NCBI RefSeq assembly: GCF_015234515.1
Contig: NZ_JADGMY010000033.1
Span: forward strand, 35,581 to 99,580
Source of the DNA: Cellulomonas sp.
GTDB lineage: Bacteria > Actinomycetota > Actinomycetes > Actinomycetales > Cellulomonadaceae
Length of the DNA stretch: 64,000 bases
Direction of reading: 5' to 3'
Shown: one piece after another, positions 23,826 to 31,758 of the stretch
Position numbering within the stretch: position 1 is the stretch's first letter
Layout of the letters: each line of letters opens with the position of its first letter
Notes under the pieces: model-generated
Database searches by the model: none
What the model was told of the DNA's origin: nothing
Seen by the model: the letters and a program-made list of their open reading frames with translations, nothing else
Program-made: the position numbers and the translations under genes

Positions 23826-26518
23826 GGCCGCGCACCGCCCGGGCGTTCGGAGTGGGCCGCCTCGGTACGCGGCGTGCCCGCGCCGCCCTGCGCGGCGGAG
23901 CCGAGGTCGCGCGCCGCGAGCTCCGCGAGCACCACGTCCGCGAGTTCCGTCACGTCGCCCGCTCCCACCGTCAGCAGCAGGTCACCGGGCCGCGCCAACG
24001 CGGCGACCGCGCGGGCCGCCGCCACCCGGTCCGGGACGAACACGGCCTTGCCCGCCGTGGGGACGTGGTCGGCGACGAGCGCACCCGTCACGGACGGGTC
24101 GGGGTCCTCCCGCGCCGCGTACACGTCGGTCACGACGACCGCGTCGGCGAGGTCGAACGCCTCGCCGAACTCGCGGGCGAAGGTGCGGGTCCGCGAGAAC
24201 AGGTGGGGCTGGAACAGGGCGAGGACGCGACCGTCGACGACGACCTGCCGCGCGGCGCGCAGGAGCGCCGCGACCTCCGTCGGGTGGTGCGCGTAGTCGT
24301 CGACCACGCGGACGCCGCCGGCCGTCCCGCGGTCCTCGAACCGTCGTCCGGTGCCGACGAAGTCGTCGAGCCCGGCGGCGGCCTCCTCGCTGCTCACGCC
24401 GAGACGCCGCAGCGCACACCACGCCGCTGCCGCGTCCAGGGCGTTGTGGGCGCCCGCGACCTGCAGCCGGAGCGTGACCGGCGCCTCGTCGCGGGGCGTC
24501 AGGACGACCTGCCAGCGTCCGTCCGCGGTGCGTGTGCTCTCGCCCACGTGGACGTCGGCGTCCGGCGTGACGCCGTACGTGCGCACCGCCACGCCGCGCG
24601 CCGCGAGACGGTCCCGCGCCGCGTGGACGAGCCGCACCGCACCGGGGTCGTCGGCGCAGGCGACGAGCAGCCCGCCGTCACGGACCCGGTCCGCGAACCG
24701 CTCGAAGGCGGCCTCGAAGCGCTCCTGCGTGCCGTAGTGGTCCAGGTGGTCCGGCTCGACGTTGGTCACGACGGCCACCAGCGGCTCGTACGCGAGGAAC
24801 GAGCCGTCGGACTCGTCGGCCTCGGCGACGAACGGCCCGTCGCCGTGCCGCCAACCCCCCAGCGTGCCGCCCGTCGCGCGCACGACGCCGCCGATCGCGA
24901 ACGACGGGTCCGCCCCGGCGTGCACCAGCGCGGCCGCCACCATCCCGGACGTCGTGGTCTTGCCGTGCGCGCCGGCGACGGCGACCGCGTCGCGGTCCGC
25001 CATGAGCGCCGCCAGCGCCTCCGAGCGGTGCAGCACCGGGATGCCGCGCTCACGCGCGCGGGCCACCTCGGGGTTCGTGGCCCGCACGGCGGACGAGACG
25101 ACGAGGCTGTCGACGTCCTCGACGTGACCGGCGGCGTGCCCGACCTGGACCTCGACGCCCGCGGCACGCAGGCCGACGAGCGCGGGTCCGTCGTGGGCGT
25201 CCGACCCGCTGACCCGCAGGCCGCGCGCGGCCAGCAGCGGTGCGACGGCCGACATCCCGGCGCCGCCGACACCCACGAGGTGCACGCGGCCGAGGTCGGC
25301 CAGCGCCACCGGACCGCGCTCCCCCGGATCGGCGACGGCCGGCGCGTGCGCCGTCACCGGCGGGCAGGGCGGGGCGGCCGCACGGACGTGCGGCGGCAGC
25401 TGCGCCTCGACGAGCGTCGCGACGCGCGCGGCCCCGTCGCGCACCCCGACACCGGCCGCGGCCCGACCCATCCGCGCGCGGGTCGCCGCGGCCTCGCCCG
25501 TTCCCAGCAGGGCCGGGACGTGGGCGCGCACCCAGTCCGGCGTCAGGTCGCGGTCCTCGACGAGGATCCCCCCGCCGGCGGCGACGACGCCTGCCGCGTT
25601 CAGCCGCTGCTCGCCGTTGCCGATGGGCAGCGGGACGTACACGGCGGGGATCCCGAGCGCCGCCAGCTCGCAGACCGTGCCCGCGCCCGAGCGCCCGACG
25701 ACGACGTCCGCGACCGCGAGCGCGCGGTCCATGGCCGTCAGGTACTCGACGACGTGGTACCGCTCGGCACCGGGCACACCGGCGATCGCCGCGTGGACGT
25801 CGTCCGCCTTGCCGCGCCCCGTGAGGTGCAGCACCTGCGCCCCGGTGGCGAGCAGCTCGGCCGCGGCGCCCGCCACCGCACGGTTGACGCTGGCGGCGCC
25901 CAGCGACCCGCCCGTGACGAGCAGCGTCGGCAGGGTCGGGTCCAGCCCCAGCGCCCGGGCGCCCGCGAGCCGCGTGGCGGCCGGGTCCGACGCGCGTGCG
26001 ACCAGCAGCTCCTGCACGGCGGTCCGCAGCGGAAGGCCTGTCACCTGGGCGTGCGGCAGCGCGGTGCCCTCGAAGGTCACGGCGACCGCAGCGGCCCACC
26101 GCGCGCCGAGCCGGTTCGCCAGCCCCGGGCGCGCGTTCTGCTCGTGCACGACCACGGGGACGCCGCGACGGCGAGCCGCCAGGTACGCCGGCGTCGCGAC
26201 GTAGCCGCCGAACCCGACGACGACCTGGGCGTCGATCGCGTCGATCGCGTCCTCGGCGGCGCGCACGGCCGCGCGCAGCCGCCCCGGCAGCCGCAGCCAG
26301 TCGGGCGTGGGACGGCGCGGCAGCGGTACGCGCGGGACGACGGCCAGGTCGTAGCCGTGCTCGGGCACGAGACGCGCCTCGAGCCCCTCGGCGGTGCCCA
26401 GCACGGCGAAGCTGCCGTGCGGGTGGCGCCGGCGGAGCTCGTCGGCGACCGCGAGCAGCGGGTTGACGTGGCCCGCGGTCCCGCCGCCGGCCAGGAGCAC
26501 GGAGGTCGCGTCAGCCAC
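23822..26518 (-). CDS. murG-murC: MurG-MurC fusion: lipid II-forming GlcNAc transferase joined to UDP-MurNAc-L-Ala ligase
   Basis: A single frame of 898 codons encodes two complete enzymes. Residues 1-375 are MurG, which adds GlcNAc to lipid I: GGGTAGHVNP at 11-20, HEQNARPGLANRL at 125-137, the UDP-GlcNAc site GRSGAGTVCELAALG at 275-289 and PLPIGNGEQRLNA. Residues 376-408 are a Pro/Ala-rich linker. Residues 409-898 are MurC, which joins L-Ala to UDP-MurNAc: VHLVGVGGAGMSAVA, P-loop AGAHGKTTTSGM, NVEPDHLDHYG and DDYAHHPTEV. Usually the two genes are adjacent but separate. The frame shows no stop or shift at the joint. An in-frame GTG (codon 404) with GGGGGAG upstream could also yield free MurC. 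The GTG start overlaps the ftsW end by 8 bp. Confidence 0.92.
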   Translation of the reverse strand: MADATSVLLAGGGTAGHVNPLLAVADELRRRHPHGSFAVLGTAEGLEARLVPEHGYDLAVVPRVPLPRRPTPDWLRLPGRLRAAVRAAEDAIDAIDAQVVVGFGGYVATPAYLAARRRGVPVVVHEQNARPGLANRLGARWAAAVAVTFEGTALPHAQVTGLPLRTAVQELLVARASDPAATRLAGARALGLDPTLPTLLVTGGSLGAASVNRAVAGAAAELLATGAQVLHLTGRGKADDVHAAIAGVPGAERYHVVEYLTAMDRALAVADVVVGRSGAGTVCELAALGIPAVYVPLPIGNGEQRLNAAGVVAAGGGILVEDRDLTPDWVRAHVPALLGTGEAAATRARMGRAAAGVGVRDGAARVATLVEAQLPPHVRAAAPPCPPVTAHAPAVADPGERGPVALADLGRVHLVGVGGAGMSAVAPLLAARGLRVSGSDAHDGPALVGLRAAGVEVQVGHAAGHVEDVDSLVVSSAVRATNPEVARARERGIPVLHRSEALAALMADRDAVAVAGAHGKTTTSGMVAAALVHAGADPSFAIGGVVRATGGTLGGWRHGDGPFVAEADESDGSFLAYEPLVAVVTNVEPDHLDHYGTQERFEAAFERFADRVRDGGLLVACADDPGAVRLVHAARDRLAARGVAVRTYGVTPDADVHVGESTRTADGRWQVVLTPRDEAPVTLRLQVAGAHNALDAAAAWCALRRLGVSSEEAAAGLDDFVGTGRRFEDRGTAGGVRVVDDYAHHPTEVAALLRAARQVVVDGRVLALFQPHLFSRTRTFAREFGEAFDLADAVVVTDVYAAREDPDPSVTGALVADHVPTAGKAVFVPDRVAAARAVAALARPGDLLLTVGAGDVTELADVVLAELAARDLGSAAQGGAGTPRTEAAHSERPGGARP
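25307..25325 (-). promoter_or_regulatory. Possible internal translation start for free MurC
   Basis: Inside the fused frame, GGGGGAG (25319-25325) precedes an in-frame GTG (25307-25309, codon 404) by 9 nt. The GTG sits 8 residues before the conserved MurC first strand, exactly where a free MurC would begin. Initiation here would add a stand-alone MurC to the full-length fusion. Confidence 0.45.
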
Positions 26519-27776
26519 GGGCCCGTCCGATCACGGCGAGGGAGCGGCGCACGACCGACGCCCGTGCGGCGAGCGCCTCGGCCGCACCCGGCTCGGTGCG
26601 CGCGAAGGACAGCAGCAGCCCGAGCGCCGCCATCGTCATGATGAGCGCCGAACCACCCGCCGAGACCAGCGGCAGCGGCACGCCGATGACGGGGGCGAGC
26701 CCGATCACGACGGCGATGTTGACGATCGCCTGCCCGATGATCCACGCGAAGATCGCAGCGGTCGTGATCTTGACGAACGGGTCCGGGTGCCGGCGCATGA
26801 GGCGCACCATCGCGAAGGCGAGCAGAGCGAACAGACCCAGCACGAGCAGGGTGCCCACGAGACCGAGCTCCTCTCCCAGGATGGCGTAGATGAAGTCGTT
26901 GTGAGCGGCCGGGAGGTACGACCACTTCTCGGCGCTCTGGCCCAAACCCACGCCCGTCCAGCCTCCCGTCGCCAGGCCGTACCCGGCATGCAGGCTCTGG
27001 TAGCACTCGTTCTGCACGTCGCACTGGTCCGACAGCCAGGACATGATCCGGTTGACGCGGTTGCTGCTGAAGACCGTCAGCAGCGCGACGCCGCCGGCGG
27101 CGATCAGACCCGCGAACCCGAAGATCCGTAGCGGCACCCCCGCGACGAACATGGCGCCGGCGACGAGCAGCACCATGACCATCGCCGTGCCGAGGTCCTG
27201 GCCGAGGACGACGACGCCGATGGCGATGCCGGCGACCGGCAGCACGGGCACGAGCGAGTGCTTCCACTCGTGCAGCAGGGGCAGCTTGCGCGACAGCACG
27301 GCACCGAGCCAGATCGCCAGCGCCAGCTTGACGACCTCGGAGGGCTGGGCGGTGAAGCCGGGCAGGCAGACCCAGTTGAGGTTGCCGCCCTCGCCGCAGC
27401 CCATCGGAGTGAACACCAGGAGCTGGAACGCGACGGCACCACCGAGCGCGGGCCAGGCGAGCGCCCGCACGACCTTCAGCGACAGCCGGGACATGACCAG
27501 CAGCACGGGCAGCCCGATCAGGGCGTACCGCGCCTGGTTGAAGAAGACGGCGTAGGGCGAGTCGCCAGCGGCGAGCGACTCCACGCTCGAGCTCGACAGC
27601 ACCATCACCAGCCCGATGACCAGCAGGAGGAGCGTGGCACCGAGGAGCAGGTAGTAGCTCGTGACGGCCGAGTTCCAGGTGCCCAGGACCGAGGCCTCGG
27701 GGACTGCGGGCGAGCCACCCGGAGGTGTCACCGCCCGGGTGGGCGCCGTGCGCGGCCGTGCGACCGCGGGGCTCAC
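26511..27776 (-). CDS. ftsW: Septal peptidoglycan polymerase FtsW (SEDS family)
   Basis: The 421-residue protein has about ten membrane helices and polymerises lipid II at the septum with its partner FtsI. SEDS signatures are visible: FFNQARYALIG, GFTAQPSEVVKLALAIWLG, VLGQDLGTAMVM (catalytic Asp region), GLGQSAEKWSYLPAAHNDFIYAILGEELG (written here only as family landmarks SAEKWSYLP and HNDFIYAI), and PLPLVSAGGSALI. The GTG at 27776 is chosen because it overlaps the murD stop. Longer in-frame starts lie inside murD and add an Arg-rich segment with no family match. Confidence 0.94.
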   Translation of the reverse strand: MSPAVARPRTAPTRAVTPPGGSPAVPEASVLGTWNSAVTSYYLLLGATLLLLVIGLVMVLSSSSVESLAAGDSPYAVFFNQARYALIGLPVLLVMSRLSLKVVRALAWPALGGAVAFQLLVFTPMGCGEGGNLNWVCLPGFTAQPSEVVKLALAIWLGAVLSRKLPLLHEWKHSLVPVLPVAGIAIGVVVLGQDLGTAMVMVLLVAGAMFVAGVPLRIFGFAGLIAAGGVALLTVFSSNRVNRIMSWLSDQCDVQNECYQSLHAGYGLATGGWTGVGLGQSAEKWSYLPAAHNDFIYAILGEELGLVGTLLVLGLFALLAFAMVRLMRRHPDPFVKITTAAIFAWIIGQAIVNIAVVIGLAPVIGVPLPLVSAGGSALIMTMAALGLLLSFARTEPGAAEALAARASVVRRSLAVIGRARG

Positions 27777-29248
27777 GGCCGACCCTCCTGCAGCCGCTCC
27801 CGACCGGCGTCGTCGGTGCCACCCAGGGCGCGCACCGCGGCCGCGAACGCGTCGCCGCGTGCGGCGTAGGACGTGAACTGGTCCATCGACGCGCACGCGG
27901 GTGCGAGCAGGACCGTCGTGGGCACCCCGGCGGGCGCGCCGGCCGCGAGCCGGCGCGCGCTGCTCACGGCGCGCGTCATCACCGGCTCAGTCTCACCGGC
28001 GTCCACCTCGATCACCGGGACGTGCGGCGCGTGTCGGGCCAGGGCCTCGCGCAGCGGCGCCCGGTCGAGCCCGATGAGCACGACGCCGCGCAGGCGGTCC
28101 TCACGGGCGCGCACCAGGTCGTCGAACTGCGCGCCCTTGGCCAGCCCGCCGGCGATCCACACCACGGAGTCGGGCTCGAACGCGGCGAGGGACGCCGCGG
28201 CCGCGTGCGCGTTCGTGGCCTTCGAGTCGTCGACGTAGGCGACGTCGTCGAGGCGGCCGACGGTGACGATGCGGTGGGCGCCGGGGGCGAACTCCCGCAG
28301 CCCGTCGCGCACGTGCGCCGGCTCGACGCCGTGCGCCAGCGCGAGCGCCGCCGCTGCGAGCGCGTTGCGCACGACGTGCGGCGGGACGACGCCGCCCGGT
28401 CCGGCGAGCTGCGCGAGGTCGGCGAGCGTGCCGAGCTCGGCCGCGTGGGTGTGCCGCAGGCGGCTGAACCCGCGGTCCACGAGCACGTCCTCGACCAGTC
28501 CGACCTGCCCGACGCCCGGCGAACCCAGCGTGAAGCCGACCGCCACGCAGCCGTCCTGGACGTCGGCCTCGCGCACCAGGTCCTCGGTCACCGGGTCCGC
28601 CGCGTCGTAGACGCAGGCGACCTGGGCGCGCTCGTAGATGCGTCCCTTGTCCGCGGCGTACGCCGCCAGGGACCCGTGCCAGTCGAGGTGGTCGGGTGCG
28701 ACGTTGAGGACGGCCGCGGCCTGCGCCGCCATCGAGTGGGTGTGGTGCAGCTGGAAGCTCGACAGCTCGACGGCCAGCACGTCGAGCGCCGGGTCGACCG
28801 CGGCCAGCACGACCGGGGTGCCGACGTTGCCGACCGCGAGCGTGCGACGTCCGGCGGCCCGCAGGATCGACTCGAGCATGCCCACCGTCGTGGTCTTGCC
28901 GTTGGTGCCCGTCACCGCGAGCCAGGGCGCGGGCTCGCCGTCCCCACCGTCACGCGGGACGCGGACCTGCCACGCGAGCTCGACCTCGCTCCACACGGGG
29001 ACGCCGCGGTCCCGCGCGGCCGTCAGCACCGGGTGCGCGGGCGCCAGGCCGGGGGACGTGACGACCAGGTCCGCGCCCGCCAGGCCGTCGGCGACGAGCG
29101 CCGCCGCGTCCGTGACGTCGGCGTCGGTCGCGCGCTCGTCGAACGTCACCACGCGGGCGCCGCGGTCGCGCAGGACCTGCGCGGCGGCCTGCCCGGAGAT
29201 CCCGAGGCCGGTCACGAGGACGGTGCGACCGTCGAACCGTGCGTCCAC
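27773..29248 (-). CDS. murD: UDP-MurNAc-L-Ala-D-Glu ligase
   Basis: The 491-residue cytoplasmic ligase adds D-Glu to UDP-MurNAc-L-Ala using ATP. The N-terminal Rossmann-like domain is VLVTGLGISGQAAAQVL, the P-loop is VTGTNGKTTTVGML, and the central domain holds ELSSFQLHHTHS and NVAPDHLDWHGS. The carbamylated Lys is in AADKGRIYERA, and the C-terminal domain has YVDDSKATNAHAA and PACASMDQFTSYAARGDAF. The GTG at 29248 directly abuts the mraY stop; its own stop overlaps ftsW. Confidence 0.95.
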   Translation of the reverse strand: MDARFDGRTVLVTGLGISGQAAAQVLRDRGARVVTFDERATDADVTDAAALVADGLAGADLVVTSPGLAPAHPVLTAARDRGVPVWSEVELAWQVRVPRDGGDGEPAPWLAVTGTNGKTTTVGMLESILRAAGRRTLAVGNVGTPVVLAAVDPALDVLAVELSSFQLHHTHSMAAQAAAVLNVAPDHLDWHGSLAAYAADKGRIYERAQVACVYDAADPVTEDLVREADVQDGCVAVGFTLGSPGVGQVGLVEDVLVDRGFSRLRHTHAAELGTLADLAQLAGPGGVVPPHVVRNALAAAALALAHGVEPAHVRDGLREFAPGAHRIVTVGRLDDVAYVDDSKATNAHAAAASLAAFEPDSVVWIAGGLAKGAQFDDLVRAREDRLRGVVLIGLDRAPLREALARHAPHVPVIEVDAGETEPVMTRAVSSARRLAAGAPAGVPTTVLLAPACASMDQFTSYAARGDAFAAAVRALGGTDDAGRERLQEGRP

Positions 29249-30331
29249 CTACTGCGCCACCCATTCCCCGTAGAAGATGCCGACGCCGAGCGCCACGAAG
29301 AGGCCGGCGATGATCCAGAACCGGATGACGATGGTGACCTCGCCCCACCCCGACAGCTCGAAGTGGTGGTGCAGCGGTGCCATCTTGAAGACACGTCTGC
29401 CCGTCATCTTGAAGAAGCCGATCTGGATGACGTCCGACAGGACGATCACCACGAACAGCCCGCCGATGATCGCCCCGAGGATCTCGGTGCGCGTGAGGAT
29501 GGTCAGCGCCGCGAGCGCACCGCCGAGCGCCAGCGAGCCGGTGTCCCCCATGAAGATCTTGGCGGGGCTGGCGTTCCACCACAGGAACCCGAACAGCGCT
29601 CCGGTGATCGCGGCCGCCACGACCGCGAGGTCCAGCGGGTCGCGCGTCTCGTAGCACCGCGGCCCGGCGGACAGGATCGACTGGCACGTCTGGTTGTTCT
29701 GCCAGACGCCGACCAGCACGTACGCGCCGAACACGATGAGCGACACGCCCGTCGCGAGCCCGTCCAGCCCGTCGGTCAGGTTGACCGCGTTCGACCACGC
29801 CGTGATGAGGAAGTTCGCCCACAGGACGAACAGCACCAGGCCGACCGTCACACCGGCGAACGCCAGGTCGAGGTTGGTGTCGCGGACGAAGGAGATGCGC
29901 GTCGAGGCCGGCGTGCGGAACTGCTCGTTGGGGAACTGCAGCGCGAGCACGGAGAACGTGACGCCGACGACGCCCTGCCCGACGATCTTCCACATCGGGC
30001 TCAGCCCCAGGGAGCGCTGGCGGGAGATCTTGATGAAGTCGTCGAGGAACCCCACGACGCCCAGTCCGGTCATGAGGAACAGCGCGAGCAGCGCCGACGC
30101 GCTCGGCCGCGTGCCCGTCAGCAGCAGACCCGACACCCAGCCGATGAGGGTGGCGCCGATGATGACGACCCCACCCATCGTCGGCGTCCCGCGCTTGGTG
30201 AAGTGCGCCGTCGGCCCGTCCTGCCGGATGAACTGCCCGTACTGGCGCCGGACGAGGAAGCGGATGAACAGCGGCGTGCCGAGCAGCGCCACGAGCATCG
30301 AGATGCCACCGGAGATGAGGACGGCTCTCAT
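29249..30331 (-). CDS. mraY: Phospho-MurNAc-pentapeptide translocase
   Basis: The 360-residue polytopic enzyme makes lipid I from UDP-MurNAc-pentapeptide and undecaprenyl phosphate. About ten membrane helices are seen. The catalytic acidic pair lies in VGFLDDFIKISRQR, the nucleotide-binding region is NAVNLTDGLDGLATG, the third aspartate is in IFMGDTGSLALG, and the His motif is APLHHHFELSGW. It begins with ATG at 30331, overlapping the murF stop by 4 bases. Length and motifs are those of the family. Confidence 0.96.
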   Translation of the reverse strand: MRAVLISGGISMLVALLGTPLFIRFLVRRQYGQFIRQDGPTAHFTKRGTPTMGGVVIIGATLIGWVSGLLLTGTRPSASALLALFLMTGLGVVGFLDDFIKISRQRSLGLSPMWKIVGQGVVGVTFSVLALQFPNEQFRTPASTRISFVRDTNLDLAFAGVTVGLVLFVLWANFLITAWSNAVNLTDGLDGLATGVSLIVFGAYVLVGVWQNNQTCQSILSAGPRCYETRDPLDLAVVAAAITGALFGFLWWNASPAKIFMGDTGSLALGGALAALTILTRTEILGAIIGGLFVVIVLSDVIQIGFFKMTGRRVFKMAPLHHHFELSGWGEVTIVIRFWIIAGLFVALGVGIFYGEWVAQ

Positions 30332-31758
30332 GCGTCACCCGCCACCAGCCGGTCACCGAGCTGCCACAGCCCGGCGCCGTAGGAGGACTTCACCAGCACG
30401 ACGTCTCCCGCTCTCAGCTCGTCCGCCAGGAACGCGGCCGCTGCCTCCACGTCGTCGGCGAGGACCACCTCGTCGCCCCAGGACCCCTCGTGGTTGGCGC
30501 CGTCCCGGATCGCGCGCGCGCCCTCGCCCACGACGACCGTCAGGCCGATGTTCAGACGCACCACCAGACGACCGATCGCGTCGTGCGCGGCGCGGTGCTC
30601 GTCACCCAGCTCCAGCATCTCGCCCAGGACGGCGACGGACCGGCGTTCGCGCCCGGCGATGACCGCGAGCGCCTTGAGCGCCGCGCGCATCGAGTCCGGG
30701 TTGGCGTTGTAGGAGTCGTCGACGACCGTCACGCCGTCGGCGCGGTCCACGACGTGCATGCGGTGCGGCGAGAGCGCGTCGGCCTGCGACAGCCCTGACG
30801 CGACGTCGTCCAGGTCCAGGCCCACGGCGAGCGCCGCGGCGGCCGCCGCGAGGGCGTTGTGCACGTGGTGCTCCCCCACCAGCCGCAGCGTGACGTCCCG
30901 TGAGTGACGCTGGTCGCCCACCACGTGCACGAGCCGGAAGGACGCCCGACCGAGCGTGTCGAGCCGCACGTCCTCGACGCGCACCTCGGCGTCCGGCGCG
31001 GCGCCGAACATCACGACGGGCCCGGGTGCCTGCGCGGCCATGGCGCGCACCCGCGGGTCGTCGCCGTTGAGCACGGCGGTCCCGTCGGGCACCAGACCGG
31101 CCACGATCTCGGCCTTCGCGCGGGCGACCGCGTCGATGCCGCCCCCGAAGCCGCCCAGGTGCGCCTGCCCCACGACGAGCACGACCGCGACGTCCGGCGG
31201 TGCGATGTCGGTCAGGTAGGTCAGGTGCCCCGGGCCGCTGGCGCCCATCTCGAGCACGAGGAAGCGGGTCTGCTCGTCGGCCCGCAGCACGGTCAGCGGC
31301 AGCCCGATCTCGTTGTTGAAGGACCGCACCGGTGCGATCGTCGGACCGGCCGAGCCGCACAGCTGGGCCAGCACGTCCTTGGTGGTCGTCTTGCCGACCG
31401 AGCCCGTCACCCCGATGACCCGCAGGCCGCTGCCGCCGGGCAACGACGCCACGTCGCGCAGGCGCACCAGCACGTCACGGGCCAGGTCCCCGAGTGCGCG
31501 CTCGACGTCCGGGACGACGACGCACGGCAGCCCCGGCAGTGCTCGTGCGGCGAGCACGAGCGCGGCCCCGGCCGCGACGGCACCGGCGGCGAAGTCGTGC
31601 CCGTCGACGTGCTCACCCGGCAGCGCGACGAACAGCCCGCCGGGCAGCACCTCGCGCGAGTCGGTGACGACGGGTCCGGTGACGACGTGCTCGGGGGCGA
31701 TCCCGCTCAGCACGCCCTTCGTGGCGGCCGCGATCTCGGCCGCGGTGAGGGCGATCAC
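30328..31758 (-). CDS. murF: UDP-MurNAc-tripeptide:D-Ala-D-Ala ligase
   Basis: The 476-residue ligase completes the UDP-MurNAc-pentapeptide by adding D-Ala-D-Ala. P-loop GVTGSVGKTTTKDVLAQL, then FNNEIGLPLTVL, LVLEMGASGPGHLTYL and DDSYNANPDSMRAAL are the MurF landmarks. The last domain contains LGEMLELGDEHRAAHDAIG. The GTG at 31758 (VIALTAAEIA) overlaps the murE stop by 4 bases, so it is translationally coupled. Confidence 0.95.
   Translation of the reverse strand: MIALTAAEIAAATKGVLSGIAPEHVVTGPVVTDSREVLPGGLFVALPGEHVDGHDFAAGAVAAGAALVLAARALPGLPCVVVPDVERALGDLARDVLVRLRDVASLPGGSGLRVIGVTGSVGKTTTKDVLAQLCGSAGPTIAPVRSFNNEIGLPLTVLRADEQTRFLVLEMGASGPGHLTYLTDIAPPDVAVVLVVGQAHLGGFGGGIDAVARAKAEIVAGLVPDGTAVLNGDDPRVRAMAAQAPGPVVMFGAAPDAEVRVEDVRLDTLGRASFRLVHVVGDQRHSRDVTLRLVGEHHVHNALAAAAAALAVGLDLDDVASGLSQADALSPHRMHVVDRADGVTVVDDSYNANPDSMRAALKALAVIAGRERRSVAVLGEMLELGDEHRAAHDAIGRLVVRLNIGLTVVVGEGARAIRDGANHEGSWGDEVVLADDVEAAAAFLADELRAGDVVLVKSSYGAGLWQLGDRLVAGDA

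Noticed and set aside
23660..26641. A 993-codon plus-strand frame opposite murG-murC
   Set aside because: Same cause: antisense shadow of a well-supported gene, composition dominated by Arg, Gly, Asp and His.
26511..27896. ftsW beginning at 27896
   Set aside because: That start lies inside murD and adds an Arg-rich stretch. The GTG at 27776 overlaps the murD stop and matches the family.
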